A DNA stretch of 64,000 nucleotides from Neobacillus nitrireducens (GTDB lineage Bacteria; Bacillota; Bacilli; Bacillales; Cytobacillaceae): NCBI RefSeq assembly GCF_030915405.1, contig NZ_CP133262.1, forward strand, positions 992,001-1,056,000, given 5' to 3'. Position 1 is the stretch's first letter. Every line of letters starts with the position of its first letter. The notes beneath the pieces are model-generated. The model made no database searches. It saw nothing but the letters and a program-made list of their open reading frames with translations, and was not told the DNA's origin. This document shows positions 17,651 through 25,716 of the stretch, piece by piece. A program made the translations under genes and the position numbers.

Positions 17651-18925
17651 ATGAGTCGGATGTCAAAGCAAGAAAAAGGCTGGGTATTCTATGATTGGGC
17701 TAACTCTGCTTATTCAATCCTAATCACAACAGCCATCTTCCCGTTGTATTTTAAAGCGGCGGCCAATCAGGCTGGACTTGAAGGCTCCACTTCGACCGCT
17801 TATTGGGGATATGCAAATTCGTTTGCCACACTGCTTATTTCCCTTTGTGCCCCAATATTAGGAAGTATCGGGGATTTCAAAGGATTTAAGAAACGGTTTT
17901 TCACTTTTTTCTTTGCATTAGGAATTATCTTTACCTTGCTGCTTGCGGTTGTCCCCACAAATCAATGGCTAATATTATTAATTTGTTACATGATTACCGT
18001 TATAGGTTTTGGGGGAACCAATATTTTCTACGATGCATTTCTTGTCGATGTAACAACGGAAGATAAAATGAATCAGATCTCTTCACGAGGTTATGCGATG
18101 GGTTACATTGGAAGTACTATACCGTTCATCATCAGTATTGCCCTGATAATATTATCGCAGCAAAACATTCTCCCCTTCTCTGTTACAGTCGCAAGTAAGG
18201 CTGCGTTTGCGATTACAGCCTTATGGTGGGGCTTATTCACGATACCAATGCTAAAAAATGTCAAGCAGGTTTATTATAAAGATCCGGTACGTAATCCGAT
18301 TTCAAATGGTTTTAAACAACTGTTTGAGACCTTTAAGAGGATTAAACTGTACCGTCCATTGTTTCTATTTTTGATTGCCTATTTCTTTTACATTGATGGA
18401 GTGAATACGATTATTACCATGTCTACAGCCTACGGGTCGGACTTAGGAATCACTTCTAATAACCTGCTGATTATTTTGTTTGCGACACAGGTTGTAGCAG
18501 CACCGTTTGCCATTTTATATGGGAAGTTAGCTGATAAATTTAAAGGAAAAACCATGCTGCTGATTGGAATTTTTGTTTATATAATCATTTGTACGTATGC
18601 TTATTTCTTAAAAACAACTTTGGATTTTTGGATTTTAGCCATGCTCGTAGCATCCTCACAAGGTGGTATCCAAGCGTTAAGCCGCTCCTACTTTGCCAAA
18701 CTCGTTCCAAAGGAACATGCGAATGAGTTCTTTGGCTTCTATAGTATTTTTTATAAATTTGCAGCGATATTAGGTCCATTTCTGGTTGGATTCACCGCAC
18801 AGTTGACAGGAAATACGAACAGCGGAGTGTTCAGCTTAATTGTCCTTTTCATCATTGGAGGTGTCATCCTCCTTCGTGTCCCCGAAACTAATAATATCTC
18901 AAAATCAAATTCTATCTCTTTATAA
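17651..18925 (+). CDS. MFS transporter, UMF1/Atg22-like
   Basis: 424-aa carrier with 12 predicted membrane helices. The opening KQEKGWVFYDWANSAYSILI is diagnostic for the UMF1 group of the major facilitator superfamily, related to vacuolar amino-acid effluxer Atg22. A later helix pair carries GIQALSRSYFAKLVPKEHANEFFGFYS, also typical. Start after AAAGGGGG. Second gene of an operon with the phosphodiesterase. Substrate unknown. Confidence 0.9.
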   Translation: MSRMSKQEKGWVFYDWANSAYSILITTAIFPLYFKAAANQAGLEGSTSTAYWGYANSFATLLISLCAPILGSIGDFKGFKKRFFTFFFALGIIFTLLLAVVPTNQWLILLICYMITVIGFGGTNIFYDAFLVDVTTEDKMNQISSRGYAMGYIGSTIPFIISIALIILSQQNILPFSVTVASKAAFAITALWWGLFTIPMLKNVKQVYYKDPVRNPISNGFKQLFETFKRIKLYRPLFLFLIAYFFYIDGVNTIITMSTAYGSDLGITSNNLLIILFATQVVAAPFAILYGKLADKFKGKTMLLIGIFVYIIICTYAYFLKTTLDFWILAMLVASSQGGIQALSRSYFAKLVPKEHANEFFGFYSIFYKFAAILGPFLVGFTAQLTGNTNSGVFSLIVLFIIGGVILLRVPETNNISKSNSISL

Positions 18926-18968
18926 AAAAACTAACTAGACCTCAGCCTGAGGTCTAGTTAGTTTTTTT
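18924..18968. terminator. Strong bidirectional terminator
   Basis: A stem of about 20 bp (18924-18944 with 18948-18968) has A and T runs at its ends. It serves the MFS gene on the plus strand and the CsoR-type gene on the minus strand. Confidence 0.92.
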
Positions 18969-18994
18969 GAATGGATTGGCTGTTCATAGTCGGG

Positions 18995-19342
18995 TTACTT
19001 TTTCATTAATTTTTGAATCGTTACCAGTACTTCGTCTAAAACTTCAAAATCACCTTCCTGAATTCTTTCGACAACACAGCTCTTCATATGACCTTCCAGC
19101 AGAATTTTGGCTACGCTATTTAAGGCGGATTGAGTGGCTGAAATCTGGTTAATCACATCATCACAATATGTATCTTTTTCAATTAAGCCTTTTATGCCGC
19201 GAATTTGGCCTTCTATTCGGTTTAGTCTTGTAACAAGATTATTTTTAACTTTATCCGAATGATGGCTCTTCCGATCACTGCCTTCATGTGAGCAGCAGGT
19301 ATCATCAAAAAGTTCCTGTTCATTTCCAACTTCATTTGACAT
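18995..19342 (-). CDS. csoR: CsoR-family metal-sensing repressor
   Basis: 115-aa all-helical repressor. NLVTRLNRIEGQIRGIKGLI is the family opening, and the copper ligands are at Cys60 (DTYCDD), His85 and Cys89 (GHMKSC), with the same spacing as the Cys-His-Cys set of CsoR and unlike the two-Cys sulfide sensor CstR. A 30-residue N-terminal extension contains CCSH and HH, possibly an extra metal site. The start follows AAAGGAGG. Unusually, no copper exporter or chaperone gene adjoins, so it must act elsewhere or regulate only itself. Confidence 0.87.
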   Translation of the reverse strand: MSNEVGNEQELFDDTCCSHEGSDRKSHHSDKVKNNLVTRLNRIEGQIRGIKGLIEKDTYCDDVINQISATQSALNSVAKILLEGHMKSCVVERIQEGDFEVLDEVLVTIQKLMKK

Positions 19343-19570
19343 ACGACCGCCTCCTTTTTGGGATAATTATAACATAACTCGGGAAAATGTCGGATGTAAT
19401 AAAAATTCCTCACCTCCCCTTCACTTCATACATATGTATAAAAATAATTTATTTTCACACCCACCAAAAAATATTAATATTTTTTAACTTTTCTGATTAT
19501 TCATTCTGGCTTTATTTCCTTTTCTTCATATATAATATTTATAAAACTATTTTGAAGGGTGTTGGTTAAT

Positions 19571-19732
19571 TTGGCAAACAATGCTGAAGCGAAAAAAATA
19601 TCTGTTAATTCGACCATTTCTTTAAAAGGAATTGTAAAAGCCATTTTCAACGATACCGTTCATGTGCAAATAGGCGGGAAAATTATTACACTCCCTGCAT
19701 CAGAGCTCCTGCTTGAAAAACCAGTGCAATAA
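19571..19732 (+). CDS. Small conserved protein, copy A (TTG start)
   Basis: 53-aa protein beginning at TTG, 11 bases after AAGGG. The core KGIVKAIFNDTVHVQIGGKI looks like one small beta-barrel or OB/SH3-like unit. 42 of 53 residues are identical to the gene at 21261-21425, which also uses a non-ATG start and similar spacing. A terminator follows. Function not recognised. The two copies flank the CBS-TetR operon in the same orientation. Confidence 0.7.
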   Translation: MANNAEAKKISVNSTISLKGIVKAIFNDTVHVQIGGKIITLPASELLLEKPVQ

Positions 19733-19779
19733 TTTAGCCATTTCTTGCATTTGAAATGGCAACTATATTTTTCCCAAAG

Positions 19780-19812
19780 AAGCCCTTCATTTCGAAATGA
19801 AGGGCTTTTTAT
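19780..19812. terminator. Bidirectional terminator
   Basis: A perfect 13-bp stem (19780-19792 with 19795-19807) followed by T5. It lies between the convergent small gene copy A and the CBS-domain gene. Confidence 0.88.
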
Positions 19813-19830
19813 TTTTCTTATATTAAAAAA

Positions 19831-20307
19831 TCAGTTCAATTCATTAATAATTGTTTCTTGAATTCTGCGAATGACATCTCCCCTGCTAATCACACCAACT
19901 ACATGATTGGACTGATCAACAACAGGTAGTTTTTTAAAATGATGCTTAGACAAGAGCGAAACAACTTTTTTCATTTCATCCTCAGGATGGACTGTTAAGA
20001 TTCCGTGGGTTTTTGCAATCCGAATGACTTCCCTGTCAGCCAATTCACTTAGACGATCCTCCAAGCCTTCTTCTGCAACATATGTGATTAAAGAGAAATA
20101 ATCATGAATCCGACGATCTACTGGACTGATCGCCCGCAAAATGTCTCCATCGGTTACAATTCCACGAAGGACCCCGTTCTCATCGACAATCGGCAACCCG
20201 CCAATTTTTTCCCTAACTAACATGGTCATTACCTCTTTAATCGAAGTACTTGGACTAGCTGAAATAACATCCTTTACCATAAAATCTTTTACCTGATCAT
20301 TTATCAT
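19831..20307 (-). CDS. Tandem CBS-domain protein
   Basis: 158-aa protein with two CBS domains (about 8-65 and 88-150). MVKDVISASPSTSIKEVM and GGLPIVDENGVLRGIVTDGD belong to the first, FKKLPVVDQSNHVVGVISRGD to the second. Such pairs bind adenine nucleotides and sense energy state. I choose the ATG at 20307, 13 bp after the stop of the TetR gene, rather than an upstream in-frame ATG that overlaps that gene. It is thus the second gene of a TetR-CBS operon. What it controls is unknown. Confidence 0.88.
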   Translation of the reverse strand: MINDQVKDFMVKDVISASPSTSIKEVMTMLVREKIGGLPIVDENGVLRGIVTDGDILRAISPVDRRIHDYFSLITYVAEEGLEDRLSELADREVIRIAKTHGILTVHPEDEMKKVVSLLSKHHFKKLPVVDQSNHVVGVISRGDVIRRIQETIINELN

Positions 20308-20320
20308 ATCGACACCACTT

Positions 20321-20989
20321 TCATGTGTTTGATTTTGAATGATTCTTTTCATCGCTATTTTGCAATTGCTGTAGGACATCTGGTGGAAAAACCATCCGGC
20401 AAATTACTTTTGAAATTTCTAGAAAATCCGCTTTTTTGCCAGTTTGTCCCTCTTTCCCGTGACCATTTTCCACTATGACTAAAATTGCCCACGAGACAGT
20501 TTCTAAATCTAGATCCTCCCAGGTCAATCCTTTTTCCTCCGCTTGTTTTAGCCCTAATAAAATTCTCGAATGAATTTTCCTTCGTGCCTCACCCAAAAAT
20601 TCAGCAATACTAGGATCTTTCAACACTAACTCAGGCAACACACGCTGTATCCCTAACTCATTAAGGCGTTTATTATGGGCTTCTAAAAGCGATGATAATA
20701 ATGAGACAGGATCACAAGAAACCCAGTTCGGTTCAGGCGGCAATAACTTGTCTAATTTATCCTCTAATAATGACATTAAAAGTTGACGTTTATCTGAAAA
20801 ATATCGATAAAAGGTACCAGTAGCAACCCCTGCATGGGCAGCAATTTCCTTAGCTGTAGATTGCTCATACCCCTTGGAAATAAACAAAGTCTGTCCACTT
20901 TCAAGTAATGCATTTCTTTTTTGCTGCGCCCGTTCCTGTTTTGGAAGAAAGGGAAATTCACCAATCATTAAGTCATCATGGTCTGGCAT
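20321..20989 (-). CDS. TetR-family transcriptional regulator
   Basis: 222-aa repressor. Residues about 18-65 form the TetR helix-turn-helix: RNALLESGQTLFISKGYEQS then EIAAHAGVATGTFYRYFSDK. The C-terminal 150 residues are the ligand and dimer domain, with no recognisable ligand signature. Two 14-bp palindromes of the form TGAACNNNNGTTCA lie upstream and probably are its operators, giving autoregulation. Ribosome site GAGGTGAT. It is co-transcribed with the CBS-domain gene. Confidence 0.92.
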   Translation of the reverse strand: MPDHDDLMIGEFPFLPKQERAQQKRNALLESGQTLFISKGYEQSTAKEIAAHAGVATGTFYRYFSDKRQLLMSLLEDKLDKLLPPEPNWVSCDPVSLLSSLLEAHNKRLNELGIQRVLPELVLKDPSIAEFLGEARRKIHSRILLGLKQAEEKGLTWEDLDLETVSWAILVIVENGHGKEGQTGKKADFLEISKVICRMVFPPDVLQQLQNSDEKNHSKSNT

Positions 20990-21028
20990 TTTATCACCTC
21001 ATATATATCATAACACGATTTTAAAATT

Positions 21029-21042
21029 TGAACCACAGTTCA
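21029..21042. promoter_or_regulatory. TetR operator 1
   Basis: TGAACCACAGTTCA, arms TGAAC/GTTCA, 40 bp before the TetR start. It repeats 51 bp away as operator 2 with the same arms. Binding by the adjacent TetR protein is inferred. Confidence 0.65.
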
Positions 21043-21050
21043 TGTTTTTG

Positions 21051-21079
21051 TTGACAGCCCACTTCAATAATGAGATACT
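21051..21079 (+). promoter_or_regulatory. Candidate promoter between the two TetR operators
   Basis: TTGACA, a 17-bp spacer and GATACT read on the plus strand, bracketed by the two palindromes. It points toward the small gene copy B at 21261, so TetR could control divergent units. The long 5' leader of about 175 nt that would result is a caution. Confidence 0.45.
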
Positions 21080-21093
21080 TGAACTACGGTTCA
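21080..21093. promoter_or_regulatory. TetR operator 2
   Basis: TGAACTACGGTTCA shares both arms with operator 1 and immediately follows the candidate -10 hexamer. A bound repressor here would block the plus-strand promoter. Confidence 0.65.
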
Positions 21094-21260
21094 TGTTAAC
21101 TCACTATTATTGTTTAACACCCCTTTGCAAAATAGATGGATAAGAACATGACCGATTTTTTTATAAAAATTCCTTTGCTTTTGCAGGAGTTTATCATATC
21201 TTTTTCGAATAACTAGTGTATCTTTAGTGATTTTATCAATTTTCGAAAGGCGTTGATCAT

Positions 21261-21425
21261 GTGGCAAACCAATCTGAATCCAAAAAAGTCTCTGTCAATT
21301 CAACCATCTCCTTAAAGGGAATTGTGAAAGCCATTTTCAACGATACCATTCATGTTCAAATTGGCGGCAAGATTATTACATTGCCCATTTCAGACTTTGC
21401 GCTTGATAAACCTGTCCAGTCATAA
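21261..21425 (+). CDS. Small conserved protein, copy B (GTG start)
   Basis: 54-aa protein beginning at GTG, 10 bases after AAAGG. Nearly the same as the copy at 19571: the central stretch VNSTISLKGIVKAIFNDT is identical, and the ends differ mostly by conservative changes. A terminator follows. Function not recognised. The TetR operators and a candidate promoter lie upstream. Confidence 0.72.
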   Translation: MANQSESKKVSVNSTISLKGIVKAIFNDTIHVQIGGKIITLPISDFALDKPVQS

Positions 21426-21446
21426 GCAAGCATTAGAAATGCCAAT

Positions 21447-21480
21447 AAAGCCCATCACGGTTGTGATGGGCTTTATTTTT
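21447..21480 (+). terminator. Terminator of small gene copy B
   Basis: A perfect 12-bp stem AAAGCCCATCAC with GTGATGGGCTTT (21447-21458 with 21463-21474), then ATTTTT. Confidence 0.9.
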
Positions 21481-21606
21481 GTCAAATGAGGAGCATCCTA
21501 CCGGGAATATCATAATATACAAAAGATATCCCTAGCTGCACAGATTTCTACCCCCATCAAGCACGATTTACGGGAAGAGTTTAAGTTGAGTAGGTTGTGA
21601 AAATCG

Positions 21607-22044
21607 TTGAAAAGTAGTTGCGACTTAGAAAAAAGCCTACAAACAGTTACTTCCATCCAACGGACGATTGACATAATGACGGCATTTTTATTATTAACCG
21701 GACAAGTGACAGTTGTTAGACTTATTATTGAACCCGGTGGATTTTCCCTATCTGTTGGGGGACCACTAACAGGAATAGGCCGTTTAGAGGGTAAATCAGG
21801 AAACAAAACGTTGAGTTTGTTATTGGACATTGGAGATATCCTTTTAGCCATATTATTGATAAGCGACCAGACAAATGTGTCAGGAATTTTTTTAGGTCCG
21901 GGCAGGTTTAGCTTTAATATTACAGGACCTATTTTTGGAGTTCCTAAACACGAACCTACATTGCCTGATTTAGAAAAAGTCTTTACACAATTTCGCTGGA
22001 TTGTCACTGAACATTTTGAAATTGATCCCGAAATTCTAATCTAA
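21607..22044 (+). CDS. Unrecognised protein with internal duplication (TTG start)
   Basis: 145-aa protein starting at TTG with a weak AGGTTG-type ribosome site. After a helical N-terminus (LEKSLQTVTSIQRTID), two similar segments follow: IIEPGGFSLSVGGPLTGIGR and IFLGPGRFSFNITGPIFGVP, each preceded by a hydrophobic stretch (MTAFLLLTGQVTVV; DILLAILLISDQ). This pattern suggests a duplicated module, possibly membrane-associated. An antisense open frame overlaps almost all of it, but that frame lacks such structure and a ribosome site. A second small gene follows 20 bp later, supporting a real operon. Function unknown. Confidence 0.6.
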   Translation: MKSSCDLEKSLQTVTSIQRTIDIMTAFLLLTGQVTVVRLIIEPGGFSLSVGGPLTGIGRLEGKSGNKTLSLLLDIGDILLAILLISDQTNVSGIFLGPGRFSFNITGPIFGVPKHEPTLPDLEKVFTQFRWIVTEHFEIDPEILI

Positions 22045-22064
22045 GCAAGAAGGAAGTGGTCATC

Positions 22065-22193
22065 TTGTCTTTAACAGACCTCCCAACGTTTGAGCCATCT
22101 AAAGGGGAGATATTTCTTTTTTTACTGTCTATAGCCATTTTTATATTTTTCTTTACACAACCTAAGGAAAGCGATATCTCTTCAATGAGATAA
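22065..22193 (+). CDS. 42-aa single-pass membrane peptide (TTG start)
   Basis: Short gene starting at TTG, 5 bases after AAGGAAGTGG, a strong ribosome site. The peptide has a polar start (SLTDLPTFEPSKGE), one hydrophobic helix (IFLFLLSIAIFIFFF) and a charged tail. It begins 20 bp after the 145-aa gene and ends inside a terminator hairpin, so the two form an operon. Function unknown. Confidence 0.6.
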   Translation: MSLTDLPTFEPSKGEIFLFLLSIAIFIFFFTQPKESDISSMR

Positions 22194-22203
22194 TCGCTTT
22201 TTT
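22168..22203. terminator. Terminator between convergent genes
   Basis: A stem of 13 bp with one bulged A (22168-22180 with 22187-22200) and a T6 run. It overlaps the end of the 42-aa gene and lies at the stop codon of tag. Confidence 0.82.
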
Positions 22204-22778
22204 CATTTGTTCGGTAGTTGAGATGTTTTTTGATAACATTCACATGTCACAATATGGTCATTTACCATCCCTGTTGCTTGCATAAACGCATAACAGATAG
22301 TAGAGCCAACAAATTTGAAGCCTCGCTTCTTTAAATCCTTACTTAATTGATCGCTAATATCCGTAATAGCCGGAACATCTTTCATTTCACAGAAGTGGTT
22401 TTGAATCGGCTTACCGCCCACAAATGACCATATGTACTTACTAAATGAACCAAACTCCTCCACAACTTTCAAAAACGCATGTGCGTTAGTAATAACCGCA
22501 TTGATTTTTAACTTATTACGGACAATTCCTTCATTATGTATCAATTCTTCGATTTTCTTTTCATCATATTGGATTATTTTTTCCGCTTCAAAGTTATCAA
22601 AGGCTTGTCGGTAGTTCTCTCGCTTCTTTAAAATCGTATACCAACTCAGTCCTGCCTGTGCCCCTTCGAGATTTAAATACTCAAACAGCAGTCGATCATC
22701 ATAGACAGGAACTCCCCATTCCTGGTCGTGATACTCAATATATAATGGGTCCTGATTAACCCAACCGCATCGATTCAT
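22203..22778 (-). CDS. tag: DNA-3-methyladenine glycosylase I
   Basis: 191-aa base-excision repair enzyme that removes 3-methyladenine from alkylated DNA. RCGWVNQDPLYIEYHDQEWG (residues 3-22) carries Cys4 and His17 of the structural zinc site, and NDHIVTCECY near the end the remaining His and Cys. EGAQAGLSWYTILKKRENYR is the helix-hairpin-helix-proximal signature. I choose the ATG ending at 22778, preceded by GGAGG, over an in-frame start 16 codons upstream. Single gene. Confidence 0.96.
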   Translation of the reverse strand: MNRCGWVNQDPLYIEYHDQEWGVPVYDDRLLFEYLNLEGAQAGLSWYTILKKRENYRQAFDNFEAEKIIQYDEKKIEELIHNEGIVRNKLKINAVITNAHAFLKVVEEFGSFSKYIWSFVGGKPIQNHFCEMKDVPAITDISDQLSKDLKKRGFKFVGSTICYAFMQATGMVNDHIVTCECYQKTSQLPNK

Positions 22779-23059
22779 TTTTGAAGTACCTCCAGTTCTT
22801 GCTTTAGTTTCATAACTTACGTTCACTTAAGTATGGCATATTTTTTTAAAAATAAGAACCTCCCATCATATAAATTATTCAGGCCAATCATTAGTAAAAA
22901 AACTAAAAAAATATACTGCCTTCACCCTCTTTTTCCCCATGACTTTCTTCATATATTATTCGGTTCGATCGGAATTGGATTCAATTGTTTATACGTTTTT
23001 TACTAGATTTATAGTAAGATAGTTAAATGAAATATATTGTAAAAAGGAGAATATCACGA

Positions 23060-23881
23060 ATGCCTTATCAAATGATTGTACTTGACTTAGACGATACACT
23101 TTTACAGGACGATCATACCATTTCAGACCGTACCAAGCGTGCCCTTATGGATGCACAAGAATTAGGAGTGAAAGTGGTGTTAGCATCCGGCCGTCCAACC
23201 TCAGCCATGTATGCTATTGCGGAAGAACTTCGTTTGAATGATTACGGAAGCTTTATCCTTTCGTTCAATGGTGCAAAAATAACGAACTTCCAAACTGGCG
23301 AAGAACTGTTTAGCAGCACTTTATCACCTGACGTTGTTAACCATTTATATGAATTAAGCCGTCGTGAAGATGTATGGATCCATACGTATGTTGGAGACCA
23401 GATCATCACTGAGGCTGGAAACCAATTCACCACTATTGAAGGTGAGATTACTGGCTTAGAAGTAGTGGAGGTTGGAAGTTTTGTGGGAGCAGTCTCAGAA
23501 CCTGTAGTAAAGGTTCTTATGCTTGAAGAACCTGCCAAACTAGCTATGCTTGAAAAAAAACTGCAGGAAGAGTTAGCGGGGCAGCTTAGTGTCATGCGCT
23601 CTAAACCATTCTTTTTAGAATTTACGGAGCAAGGCGTCACGAAAGGTACCAGCCTTAGCCAATTGATTCAAAAACTAGGGATTAAGCGCGATGAGGTCAT
23701 CGCCATCGGGGACAGTTATAATGACCTGGCGATGATAGAATTTGCTGGTCTTGGTGTTGCAATGGGGAATGCTCCAGACGACATTAAAGAAAAAGCTAAC
23801 TTTGTGACCGACACCAACATGAATGATGGTGTCGCAAAGGTTGTAGAAGAATTCGTGCTAAAAACACCGTCTCTTGCTTAA
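23060..23881 (+). CDS. Cof-type HAD-IIB phosphatase
   Basis: 273-aa sugar-phosphate or flavin-phosphate phosphatase. LDLDDTLL holds the nucleophile Asp9 and acid/base Asp11, VVLASGRPTSAM is motif II, a C2-type cap follows (about 85-190), and IAIGDSYNDLAMIEFAG is motif IV with metal-binding Asp. The ATG at 23060 lies 9 bases after AAGGAG; an upstream ATG would put that site inside the gene. Substrate not predictable; B. subtilis has several such paralogues. Monocistronic. Confidence 0.93.
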   Translation: MPYQMIVLDLDDTLLQDDHTISDRTKRALMDAQELGVKVVLASGRPTSAMYAIAEELRLNDYGSFILSFNGAKITNFQTGEELFSSTLSPDVVNHLYELSRREDVWIHTYVGDQIITEAGNQFTTIEGEITGLEVVEVGSFVGAVSEPVVKVLMLEEPAKLAMLEKKLQEELAGQLSVMRSKPFFLEFTEQGVTKGTSLSQLIQKLGIKRDEVIAIGDSYNDLAMIEFAGLGVAMGNAPDDIKEKANFVTDTNMNDGVAKVVEEFVLKTPSLA

Positions 23882-23900
23882 TAATATAATTTACAAAACC

Positions 23901-23933
23901 AACGCTTGGAATTTGTCCGAGCGTTATTTTTTT
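23901..23933 (+). terminator. Terminator of the HAD phosphatase gene
   Basis: A 9-bp stem with one T-G pair (23901-23909 with 23917-23925), followed by a T7 run. Confidence 0.78.
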
Positions 23934-24025
23934 GCTCACTTTCCTTCCAACCGCCCAATCCTGTCCCCTCTTTACTTTTTCAAGCATAAAATATCACAAC
24001 TAAATAAAAAAAGGCGGAGTGAGGT

Positions 24026-24616
24026 ATGGGATTATTCATTAATAACAGTGATCACCCGGAAGTATACAAACACCATCAACAGCCACAAGCAGTGAATCAA
24101 GTCGTATCAAGACAGGATTTCCTGACTGAATTAGTTCAGGAGCAGAAAACGACGAATCTCGCCCTTAAAGGTGCGTTATCTGATCTAGGATTTCAATCAC
24201 AGCAAAAAGAGGAAACGCAAATCAATCAATGGAACCATATAGGCAATCAACTAACTGAGCTAAAAAGTCGGTTGGAGAGGTACGAGGATGCGAATCATCA
24301 GATTGTCCTCAAAATGAATGAACAGCTTGACTTACAAAAAGAAGTGGCCGAAAAAATAGCTAAACATGAGGCATTTCAAGGAGACGTTTTACAGCGCTTG
24401 GACAATCAAGAAGCCCTTTTGGATAAAATATCTCGTCAAATCAATCATATTCGTTCCATTCTGTTTGAACGGACCAATTACTTAGCCGCAAAAATAGACG
24501 ACGGCTATAAAATCACCTCTTCTTATGTCTATAAATTAATGACCGGTTCTGAACAGCCCTTAACATTTTTGTTGATGAATCAAAAGAAAGAAGAAATTCA
24601 AAAACATACAGACTAA
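24026..24616 (+). CDS. Coiled-coil protein of unknown function
   Basis: 196-aa soluble protein, largely helical, with heptad-like repeats through about residues 65-145 (QLTELKSRLERYEDANHQIV; QRLDNQEALLDKISRQINHI). It begins MGLFINNSDHPEVYKHHQQP and has a compact C-terminal segment ending LTFLLMNQKKEEI. Ribosome site GGCGGAGTGAGG. It has its own terminator. No family was recognised; the fold suggests a scaffold or partner-binding protein. Confidence 0.75.
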   Translation: MGLFINNSDHPEVYKHHQQPQAVNQVVSRQDFLTELVQEQKTTNLALKGALSDLGFQSQQKEETQINQWNHIGNQLTELKSRLERYEDANHQIVLKMNEQLDLQKEVAEKIAKHEAFQGDVLQRLDNQEALLDKISRQINHIRSILFERTNYLAAKIDDGYKITSSYVYKLMTGSEQPLTFLLMNQKKEEIQKHTD

Positions 24617-24634
24617 TTATTTTATAAAAAAATG

Positions 24635-24675
24635 AAAAGACCGTCCATGGAATTGTCCATGAACGGTCTTTTCTA
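24635..24675. terminator. Bidirectional terminator
   Basis: Nested stems AAAAGACCGT with ACGGTCTTTT (24635-24644 with 24663-24672) and CATGGA with TCCATG. It separates the convergent coiled-coil gene and ppaC. Confidence 0.88.
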
Positions 24676-25611
24676 TTACTGACCTTTTGTAAAAATATCA
24701 GTTAACACAGGAACAATTTGCTTTTTACGAGAAACGACACCTTTTAAGGTAGCCGTGTTATTAGTAAGTGTCACATTATAAGCTTCTTCAACGGCAGCCG
24801 TTTTGCTTCCTAATGCAAGACCAACTGAATCATTTGTTAAAATATCAGTTACCACAAACAAAAATAAATCCAAGTTCTTTTCTGCGATAATTGTAGAAAT
24901 AGCAGCTTCTAACTCCTCTTGGCGGGTAAGAACATCAGCTGTATCCACAACATTCACTTGAGCAATTTCCACTTTACTTGCTCCCATTTCAAATCCCTTT
25001 GCATCAAGACTGAGGAGTTCATTAATTGATTTGTCACGAACATCCGCTCCAGCTTTCAGCATTTCAAGTCCATATGCATCGGCATCTACACCAGCAATTT
25101 CCGCTAATTCACGAGCTGCTGCTACGTCTTCTGGCGTGCATGTTGGAGACTTAAATAATAAGGAGTCCGAAATAATCGCGGAAAGCATAAGACCGGCAAT
25201 TTCTTTGCTAATCTCTTTGCTGTTTTCTTTATACATTTTATTTAAAATTGTTGCTGTACAGCCAACTGGCTCGCAGCGGTAATATAACGGATCGCTTGTT
25301 TCGAAATTAGCAATGCGGTGGTGGTCGATTACTTCAAGAACACGAACATCAGCGATATCATTCGCACTTTGCTGGCGCTCATTGTGATCTACTAAAATAA
25401 CAGCGTTCACTTCACTTGATACTGATTCAACTAGGCGTGGAGCCTCAGCTTTAAAGTAGTCAAGCGCATATTGTGTTTCACCGTTAACTTGTCCTAAGCG
25501 AATCGGTTCAACTTCCATTCCTAATTGTGTTTTTAAGTCTGCATAAGCAATCGCAGAACAAATCGTATCTGTATCAGGATTTTTATGACCGAAAATAAGT
25601 ACTTTTTCCAT
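24676..25611 (-). CDS. ppaC: Manganese-dependent inorganic pyrophosphatase
   Basis: 311-aa family II pyrophosphatase (DHH superfamily), which splits PPi released by biosynthesis. [13 protein letters not shown] carries His9, Asp13 and Asp15 of the manganese site, VILVDHNE the next Asp, and [10 protein letters not shown] the DHH motif. The C-terminal substrate domain ends in [10 protein letters not shown], with the conserved SRKK phosphate-binding residues. Length is typical. Monocistronic. Confidence 0.97.
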   Translation of the reverse strand: MEKVLIFGHKNPDTDTICSAIAYADLKTQLGMEVEPIRLGQVNGETQYALDYFKAEAPRLVESVSSEVNAVILVDHNERQQSANDIADVRVLEVIDHHRIANFETSDPLYYRCEPVGCTATILNKMYKENSKEISKEIAGLMLSAIISDSLLFKSPTCTPEDVAAARELAEIAGVDADAYGLEMLKAGADVRDKSINELLSLDAKGFEMGASKVEIAQVNVVDTADVLTRQEELEAAISTIIAEKNLDLFLFVVTDILTNDSVGLALGSKTAAVEEAYNVTLTNNTATLKGVVSRKKQIVPVLTDIFTKGQ

Positions 25612-25716
25612 TTTATTTCTCCTAATCCTATTAATTTATGTAGTCCAAGCCCAAATGTCCTGAGAATGGCCCTAACGAAAATTATATAATAATATGATTT
25701 AGGATTCAAAAAATTT

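Noticed and set aside
21510..22007. 165-codon open frame antisense to the 145-aa gene
   Set aside because: No ribosome site; the sense strand shows an internal duplication, a downstream partner gene with a strong ribosome site and a terminator.
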